Counted from the stretch's first letter, positions 1 through 9,783 are shown. The stretch is 43,534 bases of DNA from Caryophanales bacterium (GCA_947459205.1 CANHCR010000020.1:1-43534), one strand, 5' to 3'. The notes: generated by a model not told the origin, from the sequence alone. Numbers and translations: made by a program.

Positions 1-711
1 GATGTTATCCGATCCGATTGTTTCTCCGTCGATTTCGAGCACGATATCGTTCACTTTCATTCCAGCAGTCGCAGCGGGCAACCCTGGTTCAACATGAGAC
101 AACTTCACATTTTTGGCTTGACCAAGCAATAAAACAACGCACATGAACAAGAGAAAGGCAAGGATAAAGTTCATGAACGGTCCCGCAAAAATGGAGAGTG
201 CTCGTTGCCCAACCGTTTTCGATGCGAATTGGCGGTCGCGCGGTGCAATTTGCACAGTCTTCTTCGCCCTAGTAATCATTGCATCTCGTGCCACGGCAAA
301 TCTTCGCTCTTCATCCGTAGCAGTTTTAATCCGAATGATGAGCGCGTCGTTCAAATCAACATATGCTAATTCACCCGAGACAACATCATTTGCAATGTTA
401 CGTTCAACGGTATAAATCTGCGTAACTTGATCATCAACAAGACGCAGCCACACTTTTTGACCGAGCGACAAATCTTGCGCATCGTCATTCTCACCGGCCA
501 TTTGTACGAAACCACCGATTGGTAGCAGTCGAAACGTATACGTTGTTTCCCCTTTTCGGAGCGAGAACAATTTAGGTCCAAAACCGATTGCAAATTCACG
601 TACAAGAATCCCAGCACGACGCGCAAAATAAAAATGTCCCCATTCGTGAATGCCGACCAACACAAAGAATACAAGCACGGTAAGGACAACAATGAGCGGC
701 AAAGAATCCAA
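1..711 (-). CDS. rseP: RIP site-2 metalloprotease RseP, N-terminal part (runs off the left edge)
   Basis: This is the first 237 codons of an intramembrane zinc metalloprotease of the S2P/RseP (B. subtilis RasP) family, which cleaves anti-sigma factors and remnant signal peptides in the membrane. The start is a TTG at 711, chosen because GGAGG lies 8 nt upstream and a hydrophobic helix follows directly. The zinc-binding HEWGH is at residues 22-26 inside the first membrane segment. A second hydrophobic segment begins near residue 185 (FMNFILAFLLFMCVVLLLG) and leads into the start of a PDZ domain. The second catalytic motif and the C-terminus lie outside the window. It closes the uppS-cdsA-dxr-rseP order seen in Bacilli. 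Confidence 0.93.
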   Translation of the reverse strand, partial: MDSLPLIVVLTVLVFFVLVGIHEWGHFYFARRAGILVREFAIGFGPKLFSLRKGETTYTFRLLPIGGFVQMAGENDDAQDLSLGQKVWLRLVDDQVTQIYTVERNIANDVVSGELAYVDLNDALIIRIKTATDEERRFAVARDAMITRAKKTVQIAPRDRQFASKTVGQRALSIFAGPFMNFILAFLLFMCVVLLLGQAKNVKLSHVEPGLPAATAGMKVNDIVLEIDGETIGSDNI

Positions 712-728
712 ACGTTTTCCTCCTTTGT

Positions 729-769
729 AAAGAAAAAGTTAAGCTGCGGAAATTCCACGTCTTAACTTT
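729..769 (-). terminator. Intrinsic terminator or attenuator between dxr and rseP
   Basis: On the minus strand a 9-bp stem (AAAGTTAAG pairing with CTTAACTTT) encloses a loop with an inner GGAA/TTCC pairing and is followed by a T-rich tail (TTTTTCTTT). It lies between the dxr stop and the rseP ribosome binding site, so it probably reduces rather than abolishes transcription into rseP. Readthrough has not been tested. Confidence 0.65.
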
Positions 770-776
770 AACATAT

Positions 777-1928
777 CTAAGCAGTGTATTGTTGTGCGGT
801 CAAACGCGCCCAGGCATCCCAATGCAAAATTTCTTGCAGGTCAGGGTTGTGAACGGCTTGATGCTGACTGATTGTATCGTAAATGATATCTTCTATCTGC
901 AAAAACCGAATCTCACCCGCCAAGAAACGTGAAACAGCCACTTCATTTGCAGCATTGAAAACCGTTGGTGCAGAACCACCAAGCTTTCCGCATTCATAAG
1001 CATATTGTACGCAAGGATAGCGCTTCATATCAAGTTCACGGAAATGCAAAGCACCCAATTTAGCAAGTTCAAGACGTTCACAATGACTTTCGATCCTGTC
1101 TGGCCAAGTGAGCGCGTACTGAATCGGAATTCGCATGTCATGATGACCGATTTGTGCGATGATACTGCGATCGACAAACTCAACCAATGAATGCACGATG
1201 CTTTCAGGGTGTATGACAACTTCAATTTGTTCATATGGCATTGAGAACAACCAGTGTGCCTCAATAATTTCCAACCCTTTATTCACCATCGTCGCCGAAT
1301 CTATCGTAATTTTCGCGCCCATCGACCAATTTGGATGATTGAGCGCTTGTTCGACAGTTACATTTTGCAACTGATCCCTTTCCAAATGCCGAAACGAGCC
1401 GCCAGATGCCGTCAAAATAAGTCGTGACACTTCTTTGTGTTGTTCACCATTCAAACACTGAAAGAGTGCGGAATGTTCACTGTCAATCGGCAACAACTTA
1501 ACGCCATGCTTTTTCAAACTTTCATTGACCAAATGTCCCGCGGAGATGAGTGTCTCTTTATTCGCTAATCCAATCGTTTTCCCTGCACCAATCGCAGCCA
1601 ATGTAGGTTCGAGCCCCATGCTCCCGACTAGAGCATTGACAACGTAGTTTGCCTCGAAATGCGATGCTACATCCAACAATCCCTCGCTGCCGTACGTGAT
1701 TTTTATCGAAGCAGGCAAATCTGAGCGCAATTGTTCTGCAAGCTCCTTCGTAGCAACTGAAACAATTTGCGGGTGAAAATGTAATGCTTGCTGTCGAGCC
1801 ATGTCAATGTTCTGTCCTGCAGCAAGTGCAACCACTTGAAAATGTTGCGGATGATGGGCGACGATATCGAGCGTTTGCCGACCGATTGATCCCGTCGAGC
1901 CGAGGATTGCGAGTTTTTTTGTCATCAT
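777..1928 (-). CDS. dxr: 1-deoxy-D-xylulose 5-phosphate reductoisomerase
   Basis: This enzyme (383 aa) converts DXP to 2-C-methyl-D-erythritol 4-phosphate with NADPH, the committed step of the MEP isoprenoid pathway. The N-terminal GSTGSIG (residues 10-16) is the NADPH-binding loop. The divalent-metal ligands are visible as D149 and E151 in [11 protein letters not shown] and E220 in the block after [18 protein letters not shown]. The start ATG overlaps the last base of the cdsA stop codon (TAATG), indicating translational coupling. The frame stays open upstream, but that extension lies within cdsA and does not resemble the family. The neighbours uppS and cdsA use isoprenoid and lipid intermediates. 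Confidence 0.96.
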   Translation of the reverse strand: MMTKKLAILGSTGSIGRQTLDIVAHHPQHFQVVALAAGQNIDMARQQALHFHPQIVSVATKELAEQLRSDLPASIKITYGSEGLLDVASHFEANYVVNALVGSMGLEPTLAAIGAGKTIGLANKETLISAGHLVNESLKKHGVKLLPIDSEHSALFQCLNGEQHKEVSRLILTASGGSFRHLERDQLQNVTVEQALNHPNWSMGAKITIDSATMVNKGLEIIEAHWLFSMPYEQIEVVIHPESIVHSLVEFVDRSIIAQIGHHDMRIPIQYALTWPDRIESHCERLELAKLGALHFRELDMKRYPCVQYAYECGKLGGSAPTVFNAANEVAVSRFLAGEIRFLQIEDIIYDTISQHQAVHNPDLQEILHWDAWARLTAQQYTA

Positions 1929-2734
1929 TACGCCCCCAACCAACCGGAGTAAAAAAAGATAAGATGCATAAACGGAAACACGATAATCCAACTATCCGTA
2001 CGATCTAAAATACCACCATGACCTGGCAGGAACGTACCGGAATCTTTAATGTTTCGAAAACGCTTATAAGCAGATTGAATCAGATCACCGAGTTGAGCTA
2101 AGACAGCGATTGCAATCGATAGAAAGACTGAATCAAGATAACTCAATAAATCGGGCTTAACTGTCGCATACACCATCCCTACGCCAACCGCCAAGACGAT
2201 GCCGCCTATCGAACCTTCGATCGTTTTTTTCGGACTAATTCGTGGCATCAACGGCGTCTTGCCCATTGCAACACCAGCAAAGTATGCACCGCTATCCGAG
2301 GCCCAAATCATCGAAAAGATAAGCAACGCCCAGAATTGACCGTTCTCCATCCAAATCGTTTCGGCCATATATTGAAAGCCGAACGTAATGTATAAAAAGG
2401 ATAAAAAATAAATGGCGGCCGTTTCAATATGTATGCGATTATGTGTAAATACAGTGCAAAGCAAGAGAAACAACAAGTATAACCAAGACACAATCGAGTA
2501 TTCAGGTTCAAGTGAAGGCCACAGTTTCCCCCACGGGAACACGAGATAAAGCAAAACAGCATAACCGACGATGGCCAGCACATTCATAGTAGGAAGTTGG
2601 TTCAGTCGAATAAATTCACGATAGCCCATGATCGCCATCATGGCAATCAATGTAGTAAACCAATAACCTCCAGCCAACAATGCACCGATAAACAGCGTGC
2701 CGGCAAGCATGCCATATAATATTCTTTGTTTCAA
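1928..2734 (-). CDS. cdsA: Phosphatidate cytidylyltransferase (CDP-diglyceride synthase)
   Basis: This integral membrane enzyme (268 aa) makes CDP-diacylglycerol from CTP and phosphatidic acid, the branch point of phospholipid synthesis. Most of its length is hydrophobic, with about seven or eight predicted membrane helices. The family signature lies at residues 215-248 and contains [15 protein letters not shown] and [12 protein letters not shown]. The start is a TTG preceded by GAGG about 10 nt upstream; no in-frame ATG is better placed, since the nearby upstream ATG runs into a stop. It follows uppS by 13 nt and is coupled to dxr. Confidence 0.95.
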   Translation of the reverse strand: MKQRILYGMLAGTLFIGALLAGGYWFTTLIAMMAIMGYREFIRLNQLPTMNVLAIVGYAVLLYLVFPWGKLWPSLEPEYSIVSWLYLLFLLLCTVFTHNRIHIETAAIYFLSFLYITFGFQYMAETIWMENGQFWALLIFSMIWASDSGAYFAGVAMGKTPLMPRISPKKTIEGSIGGIVLAVGVGMVYATVKPDLLSYLDSVFLSIAIAVLAQLGDLIQSAYKRFRNIKDSGTFLPGHGGILDRTDSWIIVFPFMHLIFFYSGWLGA

Positions 2735-2747
2735 ATCATATCATCCT

Positions 2748-3512
2748 CTACAAAGCACCGTAACGCCGAACTCGTCGCTGATATTCGGCAATCGCGTCAC
2801 AAAAATGTTGCTCGGAAAAATCCGGCCAGTATACATCCGTGAACCACAATTCAGTGTAAGCAAGTTGCCACATCATAAAATTACTGATGCGCAATTCTCC
2901 ACTCGTACGAATAAGTAAATCAGGGTCTGGCATCGAACGCGTGAGCAAATAAGACGAATAGAGTTCGTCTGTAATTTCCGTTTTTGCGAGATTTCCAGCC
3001 TGAAAGTCCGCGAACATCGCTTGCATAGCAAGCGTCATCTCCTTGCGACTTCCATAGTTAAAAGCAAAACTTAAAATTAAGCCGTCATTATTAGCCGTCT
3101 TTCGTTCCGCTTCCTCAACGGCATCTAGCGTATCCTTTGGCAGGCCTTCACGAAAACCGATCATCTGAATTTTGACATTTTTCTCAATGAGTTCATCAAG
3201 TTCTTTGATTAAAAACTCTCGCGGCAAACTCATTAAATAGTCAACTTCAGGCTTTGGTCGCTTCCAATTTTCGGTCGAAAACGAATAGAGTGTCAAATAT
3301 TTGACTCCCAGCGAATCAGCAAGAATCGCCATCTTTTTGACAACGCTAACACCTCGTCGATGACCAAGCACACGAGGCATTCCATGAGCCTTTGCCCATC
3401 TGCCATTACCGTCCATGATGACCGCAACATGTCGGGGAATGTCTCCGGTTGACGACACGAGATTCGCATCAATTTTCGCGCCACGAAACCATTTTTTTAT
3501 GAGAGCAAGCAT
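2748..3512 (-). CDS. uppS: Undecaprenyl diphosphate synthase (isoprenyl transferase)
   Basis: This cis-prenyltransferase (254 aa) builds C55 undecaprenyl diphosphate, the lipid carrier for peptidoglycan and wall polymers. The N-terminal block HVAVIMDGNGRWA carries the catalytic aspartate D34. The C-terminal family motif is present as DPDLLIRTSGELRISNF followed by WQLAYTELWF. The length is normal for the family. It sits between frr and cdsA, the conserved Bacilli order, and is likely transcribed with them. Confidence 0.96.
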   Translation of the reverse strand: MLALIKKWFRGAKIDANLVSSTGDIPRHVAVIMDGNGRWAKAHGMPRVLGHRRGVSVVKKMAILADSLGVKYLTLYSFSTENWKRPKPEVDYLMSLPREFLIKELDELIEKNVKIQMIGFREGLPKDTLDAVEEAERKTANNDGLILSFAFNYGSRKEMTLAMQAMFADFQAGNLAKTEITDELYSSYLLTRSMPDPDLLIRTSGELRISNFMMWQLAYTELWFTDVYWPDFSEQHFCDAIAEYQRRVRRYGAL

Positions 3513-3533
3513 GAGAGATTCCCCCGCAAATTG

Positions 3534-4090
3534 CTAGACATCCATGATTTCCTTCTCTTTACTAGCTAAAATTTTATCTGCTTCAGCTACAAACCGATCC
3601 GTCATCTTTTGCACATCATCTTGATGACGGCGCGATTCATCTTCAGACAAGCCCGTTTTCTCTAGCTTTTTCAATTCGTCATTCGCGTCGCGACGTACAT
3701 TGCGAATGGCTACTTTCGCCTCTTCAGCGTATTTTTTAGACAGTTTCACCAGTTCTGCGCGGCGTTCTTCTGTGAGTGCAGGAATGACGATCCGAATGAC
3801 GTCACCATCATTGTTCGGCGAGAGACCTAAATCTGACTTCATAATCGAACGTTCAATGGCTGCAATTACTGATTTATCCCAAGGCTGAATAAGCAACGTA
3901 CGTGCATCTGGTGTCGATATTCCTGCGACTTGATTCACTGGCATCATCGAGCCGTAATATTCGATTTGAATTTTGTCCAATAACGATGCATTTGCCCGCC
4001 CTGCTCGCAAAGTAGCTAATTCACGTTTCAACGAAGCGATTGCCTTATCCATCCGCTCTTCCGCATTTTTCTTGATTGTATCCGGCATCA

Positions 4091-4091
<1 letters not shown>
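3534..4091 (-). CDS. frr: Ribosome recycling factor
   Basis: This is full-length RRF (185 aa), which with EF-G splits post-termination ribosomes. The alpha-helical sequence carries the family features [24 protein letters not shown] and a C-terminal helix ending in [13 protein letters not shown]. Two adjacent ATGs (4091 and 4088) are possible starts. The first overlaps the pyrH TAA stop by one base (TAATG), so frr is translationally coupled to pyrH. The pyrH-frr pair is nearly universal in Firmicutes. Confidence 0.97.
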
Positions 4092-4822
<731 letters not shown>

Positions 4823-4839
4823 TTATCCTCCCTATGCTT

Positions 4840-4865
4840 AAAAAAGAAGGAACACAGAGTGTTCC
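4840..4865 (-). terminator. Intrinsic terminator downstream of tsf
   Basis: On the minus strand GGAACAC-TCT-GTGTTCC forms a 7-bp stem followed by TTCTTTTTT. It lies between the tsf stop and the pyrH start, about 24 nt upstream of the latter, and should lower pyrH expression relative to the abundant translation factors. Confidence 0.85.
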
Positions 4866-4889
4866 TTTCCAAGGTTTATTCTTAAATGA

Positions 4890-5819
4890 TTAAAGTTTTG
4901 TTTGTGCCATTACTTCAGCAACGAAATCATCTTGTTTCTTCTCGAGACCTTCACCAAGTTGGAAACGAGAGAAACGAGTAATCGCAAGCGTATCGCCAAT
5001 TTTGGCGCCACGATCTTTGACCAACTGTGAAATCGTAACATCTTGGTTTCTGAAGTAGGTTTGCTCAAGCAAGCATACTTCTTCGTAGTACTTAGACATA
5101 CGGCCTTCGACCATTTTATCAACGATTTTTTCTGGTTTGCCTTCGTTTAACGCCTGGTTACGCAAAATTTCTTTTTCTTTGTCCAACTCTTCCGTTGGCA
5201 CTTCAGAACGCTCGATGTATTTCGCGCTTTCTGCAGCGATTTGCATCGCAACTTCACGTGCTAGTTCACGAATCGCATCTTGGTTTGCAGCGGCATTTTG
5301 CGCGCTGATTTCGACAAGCACACCAATTTTTCCGCCACCGTGGATGTAGGATTCAATCACGCCACCCTCTGCAGCATAGCGAACGAAACGACGAATACTG
5401 ATGTTTTCACCGATTTTTGCAATTTTTTCATTCAACAGTTGTTGAATCGTCAACTGAGAATCATTGAAGTATGGTTGTTGCAAGAGCGCTTCAACGTCTG
5501 ACACGTCATTTTTCGCAATTTGTGCAGCAACATCTGCAGCAAACTCACGGAACAAGTCGTTTTTCGCAACGAAGTCAGTCTCTGAGTTAATTTCGACAAG
5601 TACACCAGTTGTGCCAGCTTCAACAAAAGCTTGAACCATACCTTCTGTCGCGACACGACCAGCCTTTTTCGCAGCAGCAGCCAGACCTTTTTCACGCAAA
5701 ATGACTTTTGCTTTTTCCATATCTCCGTCCGCTTCTTCCAACGCTTTTTTGCAGTCGAGCATGCCAGCGCCAGTGATTTCACGGATTTCTTTAACCATTG
5801 CAGGTGTTACAGTTGCCAT
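4890..5819 (-). CDS. tsf: Translation elongation factor Ts
   Basis: This is the EF-Tu guanine nucleotide exchange factor (309 aa, slightly longer than the roughly 293 aa of B. subtilis). The N-terminal UBA-like domain ([19 protein letters not shown]) and the EF-Tu-contacting TDFVAKN motif at residues 81-87 are intact, followed by the dimerisation core. The start is an ATG with AGGAGGG upstream. It is cotranscribed with rpsB across a hairpin-containing spacer. Confidence 0.98.
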   Translation of the reverse strand: MATVTPAMVKEIREITGAGMLDCKKALEEADGDMEKAKVILREKGLAAAAKKAGRVATEGMVQAFVEAGTTGVLVEINSETDFVAKNDLFREFAADVAAQIAKNDVSDVEALLQQPYFNDSQLTIQQLLNEKIAKIGENISIRRFVRYAAEGGVIESYIHGGGKIGVLVEISAQNAAANQDAIRELAREVAMQIAAESAKYIERSEVPTEELDKEKEILRNQALNEGKPEKIVDKMVEGRMSKYYEEVCLLEQTYFRNQDVTISQLVKDRGAKIGDTLAITRFSRFQLGEGLEKKQDDFVAEVMAQTKL

Positions 5820-5860
5820 TGTGACTTTCCCTCCTTGATTTCATGCAATGAAATAATTGT

Positions 5861-5925
5861 ATAAAAAGGCAGAGTTAGATTCATGCTGAAACGATTTGTT
5901 CAGCTGGACCGTCCGCCTGCCTTTT
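5861..5925 (-). terminator. rpsB-tsf intergenic hairpin (partial terminator)
   Basis: On the minus strand AAAAGGCAG pairs with CTGCCTTTTT across a loop of about 44 nt that contains a second hairpin (GCTGAAC with GTTTCAGC). The distal arm ends in a short T-run, giving an intrinsic-terminator shape. Located 7 nt after the rpsB stop codon, it probably tunes the S2:EF-Ts ratio. The degree of termination is an inference. Confidence 0.7.
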
Positions 5926-5931
5926 GTCTTA

Positions 5932-6627
5932 CTACTCGAGTTGCTCGCCTTGTTTTGATTCAATCAAAGCGTCAGCAATTTTTGCAGTCAACAACTTCAC
6001 GGCGCGAATCGCATCATCGTTCGCCGGAATGACATAATCAATTTCGTCTGGATCGCAGTTGGTATCTACAATACCGACAATCGGAATACCAAGTTTTTTT
6101 GCTTCAGCGACCGCAATACGCTCTTTGCGTGGATCGATGATAAACAACGCATCCGGCAATTTTTTCATTGTCTTAATACCGCCAAGAAACTTCTCCAAAC
6201 GATCCATTTCTTTTTTGAGTAAAATGACTTCTTTTTTCGGCAACGCGTCAAACGTGCCATCCGATTCCCACTTCACCAATTCTTCAAGACGTTTAATACG
6301 CTTTTGAATGGTTTCGAAGTTTGTCAGTGTACCGCCCAACCAACGTTGGTTGACGAAGTACATACCTGAGCGTTCTGCTTCTTCTTTTACAGAATCTTGC
6401 GCTTGTTTCTTTGTACCGACGAACAAAATCGTACCGCCGGACTCTCCGAGTTGACGCACATAGTTGTACGCTTCCTCGAATTTTTTGACCGTTTTTTGTA
6501 GGTCAATAATGTAAATCCCGTTTCTTTCGGTGAAGATGTAACGTTCCATTTTTGGATTCCAGCGACGAGTCTGATGACCGAAATGTACACCGGCTTCCAA
6601 TAGTTGTTTCATGGAAATTACTGCCAT
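5932..6627 (-). CDS. rpsB: 30S ribosomal protein S2
   Basis: This is ribosomal protein S2 (231 aa). The start ATG at 6627 is chosen because AGGAGGTG lies just upstream and the product begins with the family's [20 protein letters not shown]; the open frame extends upstream through the leader but that part is not S2-like. Recognisable blocks are [32 protein letters not shown] and GIVDTNCDP. It is the first gene of the rpsB-tsf operon, with a sigma-A promoter and a hairpin leader upstream. Confidence 0.98.
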   Translation of the reverse strand: MAVISMKQLLEAGVHFGHQTRRWNPKMERYIFTERNGIYIIDLQKTVKKFEEAYNYVRQLGESGGTILFVGTKKQAQDSVKEEAERSGMYFVNQRWLGGTLTNFETIQKRIKRLEELVKWESDGTFDALPKKEVILLKKEMDRLEKFLGGIKTMKKLPDALFIIDPRKERIAVAEAKKLGIPIVGIVDTNCDPDEIDYVIPANDDAIRAVKLLTAKIADALIESKQGEQLE

Positions 6628-6675
6628 CTTCACACACCTCCTCTTTGTTTTTGATTTTCCTCCGCAAGCTTCATC

Positions 6676-6713
6676 TTCATTCAAAACTTCGATGCGAAGC
6701 AACCTTGAATGAA
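6676..6713 (-). promoter_or_regulatory. Hairpin in the rpsB mRNA leader, candidate S2 autoregulatory element
   Basis: The leader contains an outer 9-bp stem (TTCATTCAA with TTGAATGAA) and an inner 5-bp stem (CTTCG-CAT-CGAAG) separated by an asymmetric 5/2-nt internal loop. It sits between the promoter and the ribosome binding site and has no T-run, so it is not a terminator. Ribosomal protein leaders often bind their own product; whether this one does is inference. Confidence 0.45.
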
Positions 6714-6745
6714 TCGACCCGCGTGTGTATTCACACCAAGTAGAA

Positions 6746-6774
6746 ATATAACACATTTAGCGTACAAAATGCAA
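6746..6774 (-). promoter_or_regulatory. Sigma-A promoter of rpsB-tsf
   Basis: On the minus strand TTGCAT (-35, 6769-6774) and TTATAT (-10, 6746-6751) are separated by exactly 17 nt. This implies a leader of roughly 110 nt before the rpsB start codon. Confidence 0.7.
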
Positions 6775-6779
6775 TTCAT

Positions 6780-7538
6780 TTATCGATTTTCATGAAGATA
6801 AATCTTTCGAAGCGCATATACCAATACGAACGACACAGAAAAGAACAAGATAACAAAATAAATCATGAATGTGTGATTCATTTTAAAGTCTTCGACATGT
6901 AAAAAAACAGTCTGTTGACTGTCTGAAAGTTCACTGCTAAGCAATTCCAAACCCTTTAGCATCGCATCTACATCATCACGAGAACGAATGTGTGTGAACA
7001 TGGAATCAATTTTACTGACGAATGTTGTTTTGTTTGAAATAATCATCGCGGAACGAATGATTTTCCATCGATCATAATGCAATTCAACAGCAGATTTCAG
7101 CAGTTCTATATGATGCAATTGTTTGTTATTTATCGAAGTCAACAAATCATCACGCAGCACATTCACTGATGAGAGATAAACTGGATGTTTGCTGTTATGG
7201 ATTGCATCAACGACTAATGACATCCGTTTCAATTGAAACTGTAATTGTCGTTCATCAGTTTGCAAAGCACGAAGCGTGATTCCGAGATCAATCATGCATT
7301 CTGTAAACTCATGATAACCTTCCGTCGTTAATTCGATTGTTTTTAACATTTTAGGAAAATCGTTATTCATCCGTTGAAAATGATAAGTTGCTGTTTCATA
7401 TTTGGACTGCTCAACTGCTATTTTAAGTTGTTGAAATTGACCTACAAATGCATTCCATTCCAATGACAATGGCGAAGCAAAAACATTACTACACACTGCA
7501 AAGAAAAGAATGAGTGCAACCGAAATTTTTTTATACAT
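6780..7538 (-). CDS. ypjB: Sporulation protein YpjB-like, membrane-anchored
   Basis: The product (252 aa) has an N-terminal signal peptide (ISVALILFFAVCSNVFA, residues 5-21), an alpha-helical extracytoplasmic region, and one C-terminal membrane helix (about residues 222-245) followed by a short basic tail. It probably faces the cell exterior or intermembrane space and is held by its C-terminus. The start at 7538 is supported by GGAG 9 nt upstream. The name rests on topology and on position: B. subtilis has ypiF-qcrABC-ypjA-ypjB, and here ypjA is absent. Its molecular function is not known from the sequence. A terminator separates it from qcrC. Confidence 0.65.
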   Translation of the reverse strand: MYKKISVALILFFAVCSNVFASPLSLEWNAFVGQFQQLKIAVEQSKYETATYHFQRMNNDFPKMLKTIELTTEGYHEFTECMIDLGITLRALQTDERQLQFQLKRMSLVVDAIHNSKHPVYLSSVNVLRDDLLTSINNKQLHHIELLKSAVELHYDRWKIIRSAMIISNKTTFVSKIDSMFTHIRSRDDVDAMLKGLELLSSELSDSQQTVFLHVEDFKMNHTFMIYFVILFFSVSFVLVYALRKIYLHENR

Positions 7539-7585
7539 TACATCACGCTCCTCGTCCATTTTATTCGAACGAGAATGACGATTAG

Positions 7586-7618
7586 AACAAAAAAACTCGA
7601 TCGAATTGACCGAGTTTT
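7586..7618 (-). terminator. Intrinsic terminator of the qcrABC operon
   Basis: On the minus strand AAAACTCG and CGAGTTTT form an 8-bp stem around an 11-nt loop, continuing into a run of seven T. It lies 12 nt beyond the qcrC stop. The plus-strand reading ends in TTTTCA and is a weaker terminator. Confidence 0.85.
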
Positions 7619-7630
7619 CACTACATAATA

Positions 7631-8488
7631 TTATTCTGATTTCTGTTTCGAAAGCCATTCAGCGAGCGAGTCAAGGTCTTGATCTGTCAAGCCTTTTGCA
7701 ATGTTGGCATCGTATTGTGCTGTCATCGTGCCGATACCTTCTTTAATAATTTTGGTAATTTCTTCTTTAGAATATTTATCACCGATTCCAAGTAAAGTCG
7801 GAACCCCTGGAGGCATTCCTTTAAGATCGGTACCATGACACATCAAACATGTGGATTTCTGATAAACATTCTTATTTGCAGGATCATCTTCAGCAACGAG
7901 CGCAACGGCTTTTGCTTTTTTCTTCTCTGGTTTCTTCTTTTCTTCTTGAACCGCTTTACCGCCAGGATTTTTCTTATCAAGTTCGTGTTGGTAATGCGTC
8001 CACGAAACATAAGTTAAATAGACAACAGCAACCAAGGAAAGAATCATTAATGACGATGCAATTGGGCGTTTGTAAAAGCGACGCTCTTCACCGCTATCGA
8101 GAAACGGTGCAAGCGTTAAAGCACCAAACAACAACCCGGGTAAAATGACTGTTCCGAACACTGTATATGCATCAGCTGTATAGGCATATTTAAGCAACTG
8201 ATAAAGGAACAGGAAATACCAGTCTGGCATTGGAATGAAATCGGTATTCATTGGATTGGCAGGTGTCTCACCCAAAGGTGCTGGTTTGGAAATAATGAGC
8301 AACATAAAACCAACCATAAATACTGTCGCAACAATCCACTCTTTCAAGAGGAAGTTCGGGATAAATGTTTCTGATTTTCCAGGATAAGCAGTATAATCAC
8401 GCGGCGTCGTTTCACTGTTTTTGTGCTGTCTAACACGTGAGTCGCCTACGTAAAGCACTTTCTCATCGGAATGTTTTCCCTGAGCCAT
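7631..8488 (-). CDS. qcrC: Menaquinol:cytochrome c reductase cytochrome b/c subunit QcrC
   Basis: This is a fusion of a subunit IV-like cytochrome b C-terminal half with a cytochrome c domain (285 aa), as in the bc complex of Bacillus. Three hydrophobic segments lie near residues 50-68, 92-130 and 145-163, with the PDWYF motif at 88-92. A charged linker (about residues 171-205, rich in K, E and P) joins the c-type heme site C214-L-M-C217-H218. M255 in GIGTM is a candidate axial ligand. The B. subtilis protein is about 30 residues shorter, the difference being mainly this linker. It transfers electrons from menaquinol towards cytochrome c in the respiratory chain. Confidence 0.95.
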   Translation of the reverse strand: MAQGKHSDEKVLYVGDSRVRQHKNSETTPRDYTAYPGKSETFIPNFLLKEWIVATVFMVGFMLLIISKPAPLGETPANPMNTDFIPMPDWYFLFLYQLLKYAYTADAYTVFGTVILPGLLFGALTLAPFLDSGEERRFYKRPIASSLMILSLVAVVYLTYVSWTHYQHELDKKNPGGKAVQEEKKKPEKKKAKAVALVAEDDPANKNVYQKSTCLMCHGTDLKGMPPGVPTLLGIGDKYSKEEITKIIKEGIGTMTAQYDANIAKGLTDQDLDSLAEWLSKQKSE

Positions 8489-8510
8489 GATTCAGCTTCC
8501 TTTCGTAAAA

Positions 8511-9182
8511 TTATAGTGGTCCGGATATACCTTGTTTGCGAATCATGAAGAAGTGAGCTCCTAGCAATCCAAGGAGTGCACCCGGCAGGAAAAACACGTG
8601 AATCGCAAAAAATCTAGAAATCGTTTGTGCACCGACAATGTCGCCGCCTTGTAACAATTCTTTAATCTGATCGCCAATTAACGGAACTGAAGCAGCGATT
8701 TGAATCCCTACTTTTGTTGCGAAATACGCTTTGTCATCCCAAGGAAGAAGGTAACCCGTAAATCCGAGACCAAGCATGACCATGAAGATCAACATACCAA
8801 TGACCCAGTTCATTTCACGTGGCGCCTTATAGGATCCGGTGAAGAATACTCGCAAAGTATGGAGGAACATCATGACGATAACCAAACTCGCACCAAAGTG
8901 ATGCATGCCGCGCACGATGTTACCGAAAGCGACTTCATTTTGCAAATAGTTGACACTCGCATGTGCGTTCATAATGTCAGGAACATAATACATAGTTAAA
9001 AACATACCTGATAAAATCTGAATTACGGTGACGAAAAACGTTAAACCACCAAAACAATAAACAAACGCTGAGAAATGATGTGCAGGATTGACATGTTCCG
9101 GCACTTCATGGTCGGCGACATCACGCCATAACGGTGTAATATCGAGACGTTCGTCAATCCAATTATAAATTGACTTTAACAT
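8511..9182 (-). CDS. qcrB: Menaquinol:cytochrome c reductase cytochrome b subunit QcrB
   Basis: This b6-type cytochrome b (223 aa) has four membrane helices. Paired histidine heme ligands are seen in GMHHFGAS with FLHTLRVF, and in FAIHVFF with GAHFFM. C43 in AFVYCFGG matches the cysteine that covalently holds an extra heme c in B. subtilis QcrB. The C-terminus RKQGISGPL is typical of the family. It is the quinol-oxidising core, between qcrA and qcrC. Confidence 0.97.
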   Translation of the reverse strand: MLKSIYNWIDERLDITPLWRDVADHEVPEHVNPAHHFSAFVYCFGGLTFFVTVIQILSGMFLTMYYVPDIMNAHASVNYLQNEVAFGNIVRGMHHFGASLVIVMMFLHTLRVFFTGSYKAPREMNWVIGMLIFMVMLGLGFTGYLLPWDDKAYFATKVGIQIAASVPLIGDQIKELLQGGDIVGAQTISRFFAIHVFFLPGALLGLLGAHFFMIRKQGISGPL

Positions 9183-9198
9183 CTGTGTTGGCGCCCCC

Positions 9199-9720
9199 TT
9201 AAGTAGTCACTTTCGTGTTCGGGCCAAGTTTGCCCAAGTACACATAGTTGTCTTGAATTTTTACTTCGTATTCGTCAAGCGGTGCTGTTGCGATCGCGAG
9301 GTTTTTCCCATTCTTTTCGTAATGTGCACCGTGACAAGGACAAAAGTACTGGTTCGGGTATTTCTTTTCGGTATTCCAGTTGACCGTGCACCCAAGGTGT
9401 TTGCAAATCGGCGAAAGTGCTTGCACTTGACCGCTTGCATTCTTCGTAATCCAAGCTGTTAAATCAACTTCTTCCTCAACCCAGCCATCTTTCTGTAGCA
9501 TTTTAAACGGTACAGAAACAGGCTCATCGGAAAGTTTGTCGAGCGCAATGACTTTTACAAATTCGGACTCGCCTTTATCTTGCAAAAGTGGATCAACAGC
9601 GAAACGCACCATTGGAACAATCATGGAAGCCGCGAGAAATCCTCCCGTACCGCCAAGCGTGTAGGCAAGAAACTGACGACGTGTAACTTCTTTTTTCTGC
9701 TTTTTCGGTTCGTTGCTCAA
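9199..9720 (-). CDS. qcrA: Menaquinol:cytochrome c reductase Rieske iron-sulfur subunit QcrA
   Basis: This is a Rieske [2Fe-2S] protein (173 aa). The cluster motif is C106-K-H108-L-G-C111 and C127-P-C129-H130; by family knowledge C106, H108, C127 and H130 bind the cluster and C111-C129 form the disulfide. The N-terminus carries a twin-arginine element (TRRQFLAY) ahead of a single hydrophobic helix, consistent with Tat-dependent export of the folded cluster domain. The start is a TTG at 9720 with AAAGGGGG upstream. It is first in its own operon, driven by a strong promoter. Confidence 0.96.
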   Translation of the reverse strand: MSNEPKKQKKEVTRRQFLAYTLGGTGGFLAASMIVPMVRFAVDPLLQDKGESEFVKVIALDKLSDEPVSVPFKMLQKDGWVEEEVDLTAWITKNASGQVQALSPICKHLGCTVNWNTEKKYPNQYFCPCHGAHYEKNGKNLAIATAPLDEYEVKIQDNYVYLGKLGPNTKVTT

Positions 9721-9740
9721 TCTGTTCTACCCCCTTTGCT

Positions 9741-9768
9741 ATGTAGAATGTGAAAAAGTTCACTACAT
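9741..9768 (-). promoter_or_regulatory. 5'-UTR hairpin of the qcrABC mRNA
   Basis: The minus strand reads ATGTA-GTGAA-CTTT-TTCAC-ATTC-TACAT, two 5-bp stems stacked with a 4-nt bulge. It begins within about 10 nt of the predicted transcription start and precedes the ribosome binding site. It may protect the 5' end or be an operator; nothing in the sequence decides which. Confidence 0.5.
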
Positions 9769-9783
9769 AATCATGACATTTTT

